NCBI GenBank assembly: GCA_949130485.1
Contig: OX422187.1
Span: 7,328,205-7,392,204 of the forward strand
Direction of reading: 5' to 3'
Length of the DNA stretch: 64,000 nucleotides
From: Agelas oroides
Lineage: Eukaryota; Porifera; Demospongiae; Agelasida; Agelasidae
The notes below the pieces were generated by a model. The model searched no databases, was not told the DNA's origin, and saw nothing but the letters and a program-made list of their open reading frames with translations. How positions within the stretch are numbered: the first letter of the stretch is position 1; every line of letters begins with the position of its first letter. Position numbers and translations under genes: made by a program. Below, piece by piece: positions 1 through 11,656 of this stretch.

Positions 1-361
1 TGACTTGCAAGCTCCAAGGGAGGGGCAAATGCCCCCCTTTGTCCCTCCACCCCCCCTAAATGAAGCTCTGTATAAATCCACGCATGTGAAGCAATTTCTA
101 CTAATGTACTGTAAAGTGGACAACACAGGAACTGATAGAAGCTTTGTCTTTTTATATTGTTAACAGCTGTATAATATTGTGTTGTATGTGAATTGTAAGT
201 TCATTTTAGCAGAAAACAGATTGTTTCTCTCAAAAAGTGAGAAACAGTTCTGAAAAAGCATCCACCAATCCCTCGGGCAAGTGTAGTACTGTCGGTCTAC
301 AGTACCACTTGCTTGGGCGGACAAAATTTGGTGACAAAGTTTGTAAAGTTTGACCGTGCAT

Positions 362-726
362 CAGGGTTGTAGTAAATCAAATTATGGCATAGTTTTATTG
401 ATTACAATTACTTGAGCCTGAATTACAATTACCAAGGGTACTTACAAGTAATAAGTAAGGTTGAAGTAGTCATGAACTGGCTTTATGTAAATGTGCTGAC
501 ACAGCATGCTTTGCTACATGTTTTGAACAGCACATGGTCAGCTGAGTGTGCTGAGTTTGCCAATATTGTAATTCAATTTGCAATTGGTAATTACTATCCA
601 ATTACATGCCTTCTGTTTAATTACAGCAGTTACCTTGAAGTGAAATTACAATTACAAATTACTGTGTTTGAAAAACTGTAATCATTATGTTGTCATTACA
701 TTCGGTTTTTAATTACTACAACCCTG
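362..726. mobile_element. hAT-like non-autonomous element (365 bp)
   Basis: Ends match as inverted repeats starting CAGGGTTGTAGTAA. The interior is AT-rich and made of repeated aattacaatta motifs, with no coding. CAGGG ends fit the hAT superfamily; no clean 8-bp duplication is visible, so it is probably old. Confidence 0.65.
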
Positions 727-1134
727 ATGTATATACTACATGACCGCTTGTATGAGATCACTCTTTGGTTCTCACAGCATATGTTTGTGGAGTGCCACTC
801 TCTTCATCCTTTTGGTTCTATAACTCTAGTGTAGTGTGCATGTGGCCTTGTTCCCAGGCCTCCCCCAGCTCGAGTTTTTTTTATCACTTATGCAAAAACG
901 GAGGGAGAAGGCCTGGGGCTTCTTACCACATGATCCGCGGCACAGGTGTCACATGTTGTCACACTTATAATCCTAGCAATGCTATGGAGAAGACCGATCT
1001 TGCATTCTGTACCAGCCATGAAGACACAACAAGCGCCAACGGAGAACAACAAGTGCACAAAACACATTCAAGCTAGAAGGCATAGCTCCGAGTGACCACT
1101 CCTTGTGTATAGCAAGCAGAGAATGGCATCAAAC

Positions 1135-1407
1135 CAGGGTTTCATACAGAGGGGGGGGGCACTGGGATCCCCCCCCCCCCGAAATTCGAAAATTATGATG
1201 TTATAATTGCCTCAAAAGCTACAATAGGGTATATAACACATATCAAAGTATAGCATAATTGTAGGCTTAAGCTGAATCTGATGATTCTTGTCCTTAAATA
1301 TGTCCAGAGTTTCTACAAAACCCTAGTGGGTGAATTGACGTGCACATGCGCTCGTTGCACGCATCTACATTTCCCACCCCCAGGAAAAAATCCTGTATGA
1401 AACCCTG
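1135..1407. mobile_element. hAT-like non-autonomous element (273 bp)
   Basis: Perfect 15-bp terminal inverted repeat CAGGGTTTCATACAG at both ends. Internal poly-G and poly-C runs lie next to the left end. No coding. Confidence 0.65.
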
Positions 1408-1571
1408 CAAACAAGTTTGCATGGCAATGACCAGGTCAACTAGCCCAGCCTACGTATTTGCACACTGTCCATGCAAATTGTGGACAATTGGAGTGTGCAA
1501 TGAGTATTGGGCTGTAGAGTGGCTTTAATGGATGTAGAGGTCATTTCTTTCTTTGGCACATTCTCCATGTA

Positions 1572-1898
1572 CCGTTCCTTACAATACATCATCGTTACGT
1601 ACTGTTGTTATTCTTACGCCATGAACGTCGCAGCTACCGTTTAACGTGTAAGACAAAGGTGTTTGTCACCTTTTACAACACAGACAAAAAAAAAAGAAGG
1701 GAAAAATCACATTCCCTGGCCCTAGCCCTAACCCTAACCCTAACTGTAACACTAAGCCCTAGCCATTCGGCTACAAGGCACTGACGACTGTGGTGCACTG
1801 CACTGCCTTTAACGCACCAACCAACATTACAATATAATATTACACGACGTAAAGGACGTAAATTACATGACGTAAAGATGACGTATTCTAAGGAACGG
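1572..1898. mobile_element. TIR element carrying a telomere-like tract
   Basis: The left end CCGTTCCTTACAATAC and the right end form imperfect inverted repeats of about 30 bp (CCGTTCCTTA.AATAC.TCATC.TTACGT). The interior holds short repeats of tgacgtaa. No ORF of note. Confidence 0.6.
1720..1744 (-). repeat. Interstitial telomere-like repeat, (TTAGGG)n on minus strand
   Basis: Four near-perfect CCCTAA units (the first is CCCTAG), inside the TIR element at 1572-1898. TTAGGG is the animal telomere repeat. Flanking unique DNA on both sides shows it is not a chromosome end. Confidence 0.75.
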
Positions 1899-2569
1899 AA
1901 TAACCCCTTTCTTTCCTTTCATAAATGGGCTTAAAACGCTCATCTCACCTTCTTTTTCTGATACCATAGTGCAGTTTTCAGTCTGGGCAGTTGTTCACTG
2001 GTTGGGATCCAACAGTCAATGAATCCTCATGTGTGTGTAACTGTGCGTAAATGAATAATGTATACATTGCATGTAAAATTACTGGAGAGATGCTTCATCA
2101 TCATGGGGAAAGTCTGTGTACTAAGGGTAGTCCTTTTGAGATGGCTGTCAATATAATCACTGGACTGGACTACTAAAATGGGCTTCTGAATTGACTCTTT
2201 TGCCAGAAAAATCTTTTAAAAGAATTAGATCAATCAGGAATGTATCTACCTGGCTGTACAAATATAAAGGGCCTGATGATTTAATGTGGCAGGTTTTACC
2301 ATCTAAAATGCTGAAAGAGGAGGCAGCCTGTGTCCAACTTGTTTTAAGGTTCTAGCATAGATAGATAGTAGTGTAGTGTACAGAGGAAATAGATAGATTC
2401 CTTACTTGGTTCCGTGGGACAGCAACACACCAAGCTGGTGAAATTTGAGTTAATAGATCAGCTCCTGCAGGAGAAGAGTGAACATGCTAACTGCTGGTAG
2501 GTACCAAGTATGTTTAACAATACATCATTGAGTGATGAGCTGCTTCCAACTCCGGAGCTACGTACATGT

Positions 2570-2812
2570 CGTACAACACCGCCGTCACCGGTCACTTCAC
2601 CAATTCCATGATGATCCACGTGTGTGCATCGGCGTCGCGGCGCGCGCACATTCCTGTGATAGTCACGTGAGCACCCAACTGATTATTATAACTCGGACAT
2701 CATGCACATAGTTTGCGCTGCGGATCAACACTCGTTTGACGACTAAACTAACGGCGTTGTGTTCGCAATTGATGAATTGTTGGAGATTCAAGATCATCCT
2801 GAGGCGAAACAG
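2570..2812 (+). promoter_or_regulatory. CpG-rich stretch, possible promoter and first non-coding exon
   Basis: CpG-dense segment (ggcgtcgcggcgcgcgcac) with CACGTG-type boxes, ending at a possible donor AAACAG|gtatat. It could be the start of a transcript, perhaps the missing ARAP 5' UTR exon 15 kb downstream. This is inference from composition only. Confidence 0.25.
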
Positions 2813-4035
2813 GTATATAGCTAGGCCTTCGTCTACTTGTCTAGACCTAGGTGTGTTACCTATCATGGGCTTGTCCTCTGTCTATCTTCACCGACCATGA
2901 TTAGGTTTGGAAACAGGAAATTGTAGATGGATATGAGTTTGTTTAAGCACACCTTCCTAGGCTTGTAGGAGTGTGGAGGATCAGCTGTGTATGTACACCC
3001 TGATCATGCATTCCATGAGGTTATTCTGTGTGCCTACAAATGGTTGGTAGCTGGACTCAGGTCTACACTGGCCCTGTTTGTGTGTAATGTAGCATGCTGC
3101 ATGCATAACATAGCCTTGGCATCACTTGCGGTTGCTACACAATGGTGATGTACATACATGCAACATACCCACCCCCTTACGACTGTATGCTGTTGATCAA
3201 CAGATCAAATGTGCCATTAGTACAAGTTGTTCATTGTAGGCAGGCACTCTCTTTGGAATGCTAGTATCACTACGAAGATAAATAGTGATTTTAGCTGTCA
3301 GCTTTCGTACATTCTCATTCCTGGGAGGGTTTCATGGTTAGGTATATATTTGGTGCTAATGAGTTAGAAGTTAGTGGTTGAAATCTTGCCTCTAGTGATG
3401 TACATGTCCCCAAGTGTGCTTGTACTGGAATATAGTGGCCCCATGCAGCGGCAGTTCTCAGTTGGTGATGCAACTTCATGAGACCACACTTCACTGCCCT
3501 TCTTGCAATCAATATGCACCCCCTTTCCTGGATGGAGTGCACTTCCTTGTACATGTAGTTGAACTAGGCAGATGCTTTATCATCGTGGGATGAACCTGAG
3601 TGAGCCCTAACACTGCTGAATTCATATGTTGTCATGGCACATAACTGGTTTATGTAGCCTCTAGCAGCTGGGTTTGCCACTGTTATTGATGAACTCAAGC
3701 TGTATCATGTGAAACTCGATGCTTTTCATGAGCGTAATGAAGTTCATAATGTGTAATAAGTCCACGCATGAAGACAACGTAGCCATTTTCCAGCCAGGGC
3801 AGCTACTATGCCTACACAGGGGTGGACTAACCTTTGCACTCAAATCTCGACTGTCTATGAATGTCGTTCATGCATGGCCCTTATTGAAAGGACCTCAACC
3901 TCTTTGCATAATTTCTCAACCGTTTATGAGCAGCCTGTTGTACTACATAGTAAGGCAACTTACACAAACTAAAAGTGAGTTGGCATGTGGGCTTCAACTT
4001 AAGTTATTTTTGTTCTTGGTCTCTTTCACGCCCAC

Positions 4036-4225
4036 ACTACAGTCTGGCAGTAGCCCTTCACTCAAAATAGTGTTTGCTGAGCCAAAATGTGCATGTGGAC
4101 AATTTATCATAGCTTTGTGAAATGTTTGAATGCGCTCATTTGAAATTCATGTTAAGTAGTCAGTCCAAGCAAATAAGCAAACATGCCCGTGTGTGCAATG
4201 CAGACCTGCTAGGGTGGGGCTTGTC
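4036..4225. repeat. Diverged copy of the GGGGCGAGCC-family element end
   Basis: Aligns by eye with 57410-57580: tggcagtagccctt, then gaaatgtttgaatgcgctc, gtcagtccaagca and gcaaacatg..tgtgcaatg. The right terminus is degraded. Confidence 0.55.
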
Positions 4226-5156
4226 ATGTTAATAGTTTGACCTGCTGGTTTAGAATTCTGAGGGCCCTGGACTGTAGTATGGTGAGAATAGGGTAGGGTA
4301 CTACTAAGAGTGTTTCTACAAAAATCACATAGATTCCATGAGATAAAGTGTTTCGCTTATTTAACTGTAGTACAGTGTATGCACACAATTGTGTAGCTAC
4401 ACATGGAATGTACTTTTGAATGCAGAAAAAGTACAAACATATTCTTCTTATTCTCACCAGAGCATAGGGTCTGTATGTAGACTGCACACATGTATTGATA
4501 GATCCATGCAGGAGTTGGAGGTTGAAACATTATGCTTTGACCCATGGCTTTCATGAAATATGATTTTTACATTTGGTTTAGAACTCGTATTGTAGCTAAT
4601 TCAATTATGTGGAAGGCTACTATACTATGTATGGTACCATGGCACTTGGGTTATTTACATTCCTACCAACACTGTGTAATTGCTGCCAGTTGGTACAAAT
4701 CACAAGTGCTATGTTCATGAGTAAGTAGGCAGTGTCTATTACAGTGGACTGGTATAAGGGTGTAGCTACCGAATACAGTGCCGCCTCGTCTGATTGAGAA
4801 AAAGTAAAAAGAAGGTGAATGGGCAGGAAAGTTTTGTAATCATCTAACCATGAAAGTACATACCCATATGGCATGTACTGTATGCCTATGATGCTAATTT
4901 ATTTGTGTAAAAATAGAAAATTTTTTGCATGAACAAACATGCAACCACCAACAATTTTTCTGTCTTGATGAAGTGATGGCTCTGTTTCATTACTGCGAGG
5001 GTGTGGATGAGTAGTATCTGGGGTCTGGTGGGCATTATGCTGGTGCAGAGGTTAGGAAATGTAAAATGAGTGTTGAAAAGGTTATCATAGTAATTACTGC
5101 TTCCTGTGATAACTAGCTGCTTAAGTGTGTCAGTAGTTGCTGGACTGAAGTGCACT

Positions 5157-5759
5157 TAGCCTCGTACCCAGGCCGTTCGTAGGAGAAACGGCCTGGCAAC
5201 TTACCTGGGTTCAAACTGTATACGGATATGACATCAAGGAGATTACAGCTGCACCCGTACAAGCCATGCATATTGGATAATGATTTGATCGTAGCCACAT
5301 GACTGTTCGTAATGTGCAAGCACGTTGTTGTTGCCAGCAAGACTCGTTACAGGCTTATATTGGATGGTTGCTGTCTTGTCGTCTGTAACGCACCACTTGC
5401 AGTAGACTTGCTCTCGCTCACCGATGTCGATAACAGCGCCTGACTGACAGTAAGTACTGCTGAACGAGTACCACACTGCTATTCTCGAACAGGTCCTTGT
5501 TTGTTAAGAAACCGTTTTGTCCTGCACAAAGTCAGCAGAAGAAGTTTGAACAAAAACATTTTTCCAAGAGCCACAGAACAGGTACGGTATATTCATTATA
5601 CTGTGATGAATTTATGACGCAATTGAAATTCTACAACTGTCACATGAAGCGTTCTGAAATCTGATTGGTACTGCCAACTCCAGGGCAGTGGAAGTCGACA
5701 GTTTGAACTTGAGTAAGTTGCCAGGCCGTCAATTTAATGAACGGCCTGGGTACGAGGCT
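5157..5759. mobile_element. TAGCCTCG-family TIR element (603 bp) with imperfect 9-bp TSD
   Basis: Inverted ends of about 65 bp (TAGCCTCGTACCCAGGCCG...). Flanks aagtgcact and aagtggact are a 9-bp target duplication with one mismatch. Each arm contains its own small hairpin. On the minus strand, just after ctgtcag, an exon-like open stretch (5243-5445) encodes SGAVIDIGEREQVYCKWCV and onward, with no recognised domain. Confidence 0.8.
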
Positions 5760-6153
5760 GAAGTGGACTGGACTGGAGTGGACTCCCAAACACGTCAGGA
5801 ATAAGCTAATTAGCCACTGGGAACAAAATTGAGTGTACTGCTGACAATAAGCCTGACTGCTGACAACAACTGATCTCACCATCTGTATTGGATATGTGTA
5901 GGATGCGTACATTACGTACTGCCCTTGCCCTATACCTGCATCCTGTAACTGGCCTCGAGTAAGTTTACTCTCTAGCAAGTGACTCATTAGGGTACCCACT
6001 TAATCTGGACAGAGTGAGAGAAGTCCAGAGTACAATAGGGAGAGTATTCATGAGGGCAACTTGGTACACATGTAGTCTGTACAACCAATTATAACTAGTA
6101 AAGTTTGTACACAAGACTTTGAATGAAAACAGTAGATGCACATGGACAAGAGG

Positions 6154-6229
6154 TAGCCTTGTTCCCAGGTGCTTCCCACACGTGTACTGCAAGTGACGGG
6201 AAGCTGGGCAGAGCCTGGGAACAAGGCTA
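6154..6229. mobile_element. Short TAGCCTTG hairpin element
   Basis: Begins TAGCCTTGTTCCCAGG and ends in its inverse CCTGGGAACAAGGCTA, with a second inner pair gcttccc/gggaagc. 76 bp in all. No clear target duplication. Confidence 0.6.
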
Positions 6230-6775
6230 GAACGGAGTTACATTAGACAAACATGTGATCAGACTGATGTAAGCAAAGCTGTTACTTGTAACAATTAACA
6301 TGTGAAACTCCCACTGATGTAGCAACATGCAGGACATGGATCTACACTCTGTGTTTCATCATGGTTGACTTGCTATCGATTTCTGGTAGATTATTGACCT
6401 ATATCTGATGGTTTGGGGACCCCACTTCAGTCCTATGATTGCATGTGAGAGTCTTTACAATACTATGCCCATTTATTATGTGGGCATGCAATGTGTAAGA
6501 ACAGTGAATTTGTAAATTTATTTCCAAGAATATTAAAAAATGGCTCATCATGAACATTTCATAAACCTGCAAATTTAAGTGCCATATGGTAATCATGAGG
6601 CATCTCAAAACACTCAAAGATGTCCCAGTTACCTCTGCAATGAAAGGCACTGAAGTGCCAAACCCTCGGCGCAGCAGTGCATGTGATTGTACTTGTGTGT
6701 TGACTAGAATCGATCACTGTCTCGTGAACAATAGAAGCTGTCATGCTTGCCAGATGTGTTTGGTTCTGTTCTTAC

Positions 6776-7197
6776 CTGTGCAAAGTCTGCTCACGTGTTT
6801 CAGAAGCTCTCTTACTCGTTTTGCGGTCTTTGTCTCTCTCTTTCCCCACTAATAACCCTTCCTCAGACATTTCTACGTTTCATTGCGTTCTCAGGCTCCC
6901 CAACAGCAGTACACTGTGCTTTCCTTTCTTCGATGCGAAGGCATGGCCACAGTCACAAACTGATCTCTTCACGTGCACCACAGTATTACACTGTGCGCAT
7001 ACCTTTCTCAGACGCATAGACCTATTGCACTCCATTGCATGCACTACGGTATTACACTGTGAGCATACCTTTCTGAACCTCTCGTAAAAGACAGTCACAA
7101 ACGTTCGACGGAAAACACTATACCGCGTGCTCCAAGTCACGTGATCACACATTACTGCTACGTACGTGTTACGGAGAGGTATACGGAAACATTGCAC
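6776..7197 (-). pseudogene. Sponge-type zinc-knuckle / RASExxEQTLHR protein, first exon, broken
   Basis: The minus strand reads RKVCSQCNTVVH, then RKVCAQCNTVVHVKRSVCDC with GHAFASKKGK, then, after one in-frame TGA near 6877, MSEEGLLVGKERDKDRKTSK and RASETREQTLHR up to a donor CACAG|gtaaga at 6776. Knuckle plus RASExxEQTLHR repeats is a layout I associate with sponge transposon-linked or expanded families. The zinc motif is duplicated about 66 bp apart, and only the second copy is complete (C-x2-C..H..C-x-C-x-H). Start uncertain. An initiation at the later ATG after the stop is an alternative reading. Confidence 0.5.
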
Positions 7198-7206
7198 GTG
7201 AAGAAA

Positions 7207-7224
7207 ATGGCTGACTTAGTTGCC
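7207..7224 (+). CDS. Candidate tiny first coding exon (MADLVA)
   Basis: gaagaaaATGG is a good start context. Six codons are followed directly by a consensus donor GCC|gtaagt, then stops. Upstream 100 bp are CpG-rich with CACGTG boxes, divergent from the minus-strand zinc-knuckle exon. No downstream partner exon was identified. Confidence 0.25.
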
Positions 7225-7370
7225 GTAAGTTTATAAGTTCACGCTTCTAACTTTTGAACCAAGCAGTTTTAGAGAAAATAGCTTTTTAATTTTACTGCAT
7301 TTTCCGCGCTGTAGCCGCTGATACCTCTCGTTGAACGCCTAAAAGCGCGAGAAGGCAGAATAGAGAAAAC

Positions 7371-7412
7371 GGACACACACACAGACACACACACACACAC
7401 ACAGACACACAG
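7371..7412. repeat. (CA)n microsatellite
   Basis: Interrupted CA/CAGACA repeat of about 40 bp. Confidence 0.9.
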
Positions 7413-7849
7413 GACAACTACTGTAACCCTTGCACATGCGCGCCGAGGGTTAATAACTCACCTGCCTTGTGAACCTGCCTAGCATGATGTAACAAACGTT
7501 GATATTTTATAAGCTCCTACATAGTCTCGGAAGGAGCAGAGGAGAAGGAGGGTCTGCATACATAAACTTTTTGTGGGATATGGCCTCTTTACAGGCTTCC
7601 TGAGCAATAATTGAAGGTGTTGATTGGGTGCAAATATGCATGTGCTCAATTACCAACTGTAGACCTTGCAAACTTTGTCGCTGCCAGTGAATTCGAAGAT
7701 ACTATATAGTAACGAAGCGACCATTTGATAGTACCTTGGGGAGTGTCACTGCTACTTTTGGCAGATCATTTAAACAGCGAAGTAGCCGGGCAGCCCAGAA
7801 CTGTGTTGTTGGCTACCGAAATGAGCGTAACTTATATCTGTTACAGCCG

Positions 7850-8460
7850 GATTTCAAACCTTTGACCGGTTTTTAAACCGTTCAACCGGATTATAAGCTG
7901 GTCGGCCGGATTTAAAACCGGTCCGGTTTACGCGACGTCAAAAAGCGGGTCAATAAGCCGGCGTGCGCCGTCAAAAAGCGGGCCCGCGCTTACCACCTCG
8001 TGCGCGTGGTCAACGGTCTTTCAGGTGTGCTGATAAAAACTGCTGGAAAGAGAAGCTGCAAAACAATCTGGGAACGAGGTTAGTCACTTCTTTTTCTTAG
8101 CTTTACTTTGTTAGTCTTACAGGTGAGACCCAACCAACACCAGCGCGGATCGATTTCAGTATCCGATCCACGCTGGCGTTGGTTGGGTCTCGCCTGCGAG
8201 ACTACCTTGTTTGTATACTTCAGTAAATCGTTTGGCCAGCTTCATGCCGTTCGGGCCACGGGCTGTTTGTTTGGTAAGCTTCATGCCGTTCGGGCTGCTT
8301 GTAAACCATTCGTCCAGCTTCCAAGCCGTTCGGCCAGCTTTCAAACCGTTCGGCCTGGTTTCTAAATGGGACCACTTCGCTATGTATTATTGAAAGAGGG
8401 CCAACCAGGCTGACCGGTTTATAAACCGGTGGCCCATTTACAAACTGGTTAAGTTTGCAA
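7850..8460. promoter_or_regulatory. Cluster of CCGGTTT/AAACCGG motifs and GCCGTTCGG repeats
   Basis: Many AACCGG-type sites (gaccggtttttaaaccg, aaaaccggtccggttt, gaccggtttataaaccggt) flank a GCCGTTCGG array at 8247-8362. AACCGGTT is the Grainyhead/CP2 consensus, so a regulatory reading is possible. A degenerate tandem repeat of transposon origin is as likely. Confidence 0.35.
8112..8204. mobile_element. TAGTCT hairpin element (93 bp)
   Basis: Near-perfect foldback: TAGTCTTACAGGTGAGACCC and the inverse of its right arm (GTCTCGCCTGCGAGACTA), arms of about 40 bp around an approximately 10-bp loop. Ends resemble the TAGTCTCG element at 21.7 kb. Confidence 0.7.
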
Positions 8461-8953
8461 TCGGTTCGCAACATATCCATTGCCGTAAATGCCTCAGCTA
8501 CATCGAGCATGAGTGCCTCCAGAGGGCTTACAACAACTATGATGGACTTGTGTCTGCCTCCATGACTTCCATGCGCCAAAATATTTCACCTATTGCTATT
8601 ATGGCATGGTGATTAAGCTTGGTGAACAATGGTCGCTCCGATTCTTGTATCAATCGCTTGTTCTGTCAATCAAATTCGCCATTTTATTATATGTGCCTTC
8701 ATGGGCAGAAATCATGGCGTACGGTAGTACGCCATATGTAGGGATGACCCCGAAAAAAAATGGCCGCCACATTAAAAGTGCACAAATAACACGCTCGAAA
8801 TGTCTTCGTTAGATTAGTCAAAGGCCTGTATGAGCCATATCAGGCATTATCGAGTGTTTTCATGAGCAAAGAGACTGTTAAGTTTGCTAGAAAGTATCGC
8901 TAAGCACCAGACCGGCAAGTCGCCAAAACGGACAAATCGTCTATCTTCTGACT

Positions 8954-8981
8954 TTCTTCTTCTTCTTCTTCTTCTTCTTCT
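8954..8981. repeat. (TTC)n microsatellite
   Basis: About nine TTC units. Confidence 0.9.
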
Positions 8982-9316
8982 GCCTCTCACCGCGATAGCA
9001 CGATAACGGCTGGAGCTTTTACAACGATTCAAACGCAAAACAACAGGATAAATCACTAGGTATTGCACCTGCCACTTATCGGTCTAAAAGAAAGAACTCA
9101 AACTTGTCGGCGATTCTCAGGTAATCTCACACTTACGCTAGCTGCTACACGCCATTTTACTCGAATTAAATATTACTCATAATTACGTCACCAGGGTTCA
9201 ACTGAGCACGTGGTTTAGTACTTCGTAGAGAAGGTGAGAATTGAGCGTTGCAGTTTGCAAATCTGATTTCGTGGATTAGTTGACGTAGCTGTGCTGCACT
9301 TTACATCGAACGCAAT

Positions 9317-9742
9317 ATGCGTAATGTCCGCAAGAAACGAGCGAAGTACAAGCAGAACTACCTGCGAAACAAAGGGGAAAAAAGGCAAGCGTCCCGTAAT
9401 AATTACTGGAAGGACCCGGAGAAACACAGGGCATCTTCCCGGGCGTCCTCCCATGCCTGTTATTGGAAAGACCCTGAGACGAAAAGGGCGTCCTCCCATG
9501 CCTGTTATTGGAAGGACCCTGAGACGAAAAGGGTGTCCTCCCATGCCTGTTATTGGGAGGACCCTGAGACCTCTTCCAGGGCATCCTCCCATACCCGTTA
9601 TTGGGAGGACCCTGAGAAAGGAAGGGCAGCTTCCCGCGTATCCTCCCATACCCGCTATTGGGAGGACCCTGAGAAAGGAAGGGCAGCTTCCCGCGTATCC
9701 TCCCATAGTAGTTATTGGAAAAAAGGGCAGCAGCTCGTATGA
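9317..9742 (+). CDS. YWKDPE/RASS repeat protein, unknown function
   Basis: ATG at 9317 opens a 141-codon frame: a basic head (MRNVRKKRAKYKQNYLRNKG) then about six 15-20 residue repeats built from SSHACYWKDPETKRA or SSHTRYWEDPEKGRAA. Such Y-W/Y-x-D-P-E repeats occur in expanded sponge proteins that I associate with transposon-related genes. After the stop, a neighbouring frame stays open to a tag at 9801 and reads LKAAKAKLKWYRRYYAS, fitting the same basic style, so a one-base slip in the A run near 9716-9721 may have altered the tail. No enzyme motif. The repeats are also visible as DNA repeats of 45-69 bp. Confidence 0.55.
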   Translation: MRNVRKKRAKYKQNYLRNKGEKRQASRNNYWKDPEKHRASSRASSHACYWKDPETKRASSHACYWKDPETKRVSSHACYWEDPETSSRASSHTRYWEDPEKGRAASRVSSHTRYWEDPEKGRAASRVSSHSSYWKKGQQLV

Positions 9743-10580
9743 CTAATTTGAAGGCTGCAAAAGCCAAGCTCAAGTGGTATAGACGGTACTATGCCAGCTA
9801 GTGTTTTAACCATGCATCAAGTACTTCATATGACTTAGAACACTAGCTACTGATATTCAATTTCAAGTTTTATTGTCAACTTTCACATTTCAAATTTGCT
9901 TGTTATAGTCATTTACATGCATATAGTACACAATCATACAATGTTTACTGCGAGTTGATGGTAGCACTTTGGCTGGTGTCTTCTTAACATCCTCCTTTTG
10001 TGTTGTGCCTGAGTCTTCATATTCCTCCAACGAAGCAAGTGGCAGCCTATTGGTAGCTTGGTATACTCAAACTCTAGTAGCACTGAGTCAACAGTGCATG
10101 GCTTCATTCCAAACTTCTGCACTAGAGGTGGCCACAGAACTGGCGGTTGTTCAGCTCCACAGACCCCTATGCGTTCGTTTCAAACCCATTTAGACTATAG
10201 CTACTCACCATCAAACAGTTCTGTAATGGGATGGGGTCTTACGACTCAATACTCTGGTGACAGTCTATGGAGAGTTTTTCGGTGAACCCGTTAGTAGTCC
10301 ACGTGAAATGAGCACAGGATTTATAAGCTTGCATGCAAAGCCTTATTAAACTCATCTGCTTTTCACTTGGTTTTTATGAGGCTTTGCTTGGACTGTACTT
10401 CTAAACCCCCCGAAGTTTGATGTTTGGATTGACGATTTCACTTCAAAGCGTTTGAATTTATGACAATTCTTAGCTCTTTCTACTATCATACTGTACACAC
10501 CATGCATCTTCCCCTCAGCCTACCCTCCCATGTCACTTCTCTCTTACCATTCCTAAACCAAAAAAAAAAACAAAGCAAAC

Positions 10581-11656
10581 AAGTCACAAAAAAGTTTTCT
10601 CAATGAAAACAAGCACATGTAGGGATGGAACCCTCAAAAACCAACCAAACAAGATAGGAACAACACCACAATACTTTTACACCATCCCTACATCTTGTGC
10701 CATTTTGCCAACCACGTACACCACAAAACCCTTCAAATTTAATTTTTTAGGGTTTGTGCTTTTAGTTTAGTTATAGTTAGTTTTTATTTAGAAAATACTT
10801 TTGGTTTAGTTTAGTTCTAGTTTCCCAGTTTTACAAAATTTTAGTTAGTTATAGTTTCAACCACTGAAACTCTAAAACCCCTTACTAAAAGGTATTTAGT
10901 TACACTTATTGTTGAAAACAGGCTGTATTCTGTTTTAGTACAGTTACGGTTTCTTCTTGTACGTCCTTGGACGTTTTAGTTACAGCCCCCAAGTTAGCAA
11001 GAAATTTAAGTTGCACTTTTGGTTAACTAAATTTTAAAAAGGCCATACTAAAATATATTTAGTTAAAGTTACAGTTAACTAAAACAACACTGCACACCAG
11101 CTACACCCACAAACCAACAAACAACCTTTCTCCCTACAACTAGCTACCTACCCCACAAACCCTTCAAACACACCACCATGTCGTTAACTACGGACCGACC
11201 CAGTACTGCTCACACCACATGCAGCCTTCACTTACAAGACAACCCTTACCTGCCACGCCCAGCAGCTACAAAAGCCCACAACATACGCAACCCACTCCAA
11301 CATGCCACACAGACTCAGCACTGATCTTGCACCCCACAGCTTGTACATATTAAACTAGCTAACCATGCCTGCCACACTCAACCGTAACAAAGTTACAGCC
11401 ACCCACAACACAACGCACTCTCCATACACAACAACGTGCACTACACACCCAGTACTGCTCGTTCCACAGGCTTCCATGCCCAAGACAACCCTTCTGTGCA
11501 CACAAGTAACAAACACAATGCATAGTCGGCAAAATGGCACAAGATGTAGGGATGGTGTAAAAGTATTGTGGTGTTGTTCCTATCTTGTTTGGTTGGTTTT
11601 TGAGGGTTCCATCCCTACATGTGCTTGTTTTCATTGAGAAAACTTTTTTGTGACTT
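10581..11656. mobile_element. Foldback element with 129-bp identical inverted arms
   Basis: 10581-10709 and 11528-11656 are perfect reverse complements as read, 818 bp apart. Each arm contains a nested pair TGTAGGGATGG/CCATCCCTACA. The interior has a T-rich ttagtttagttatag repeat (10740-11080) and then a plus strand almost without G (11090-11530). No protein recognised; non-autonomous and apparently young. Confidence 0.85.
10740..11080 (+). repeat. TTAGTTTAGTTATAG dispersed repeat, copy 1
   Basis: Shares tagttatagtt, the phrase tttcttcttg(t/g)a, and the final ttagttaaa..gttaactaaaac with copies at about 24955-25100 (reverse) and 33355-33605. Confidence 0.65.

Noticed and set aside
1720-1744. 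Chromosome end
   Set aside because: Only about four units, inside a TIR element, with unique DNA on both sides.
9060-9310. Possible CRISPR or tandem array with the 9.3-9.7 kb repeats
   Set aside because: Units vary in length, have no spacers and keep a reading frame; the host is a eukaryote.
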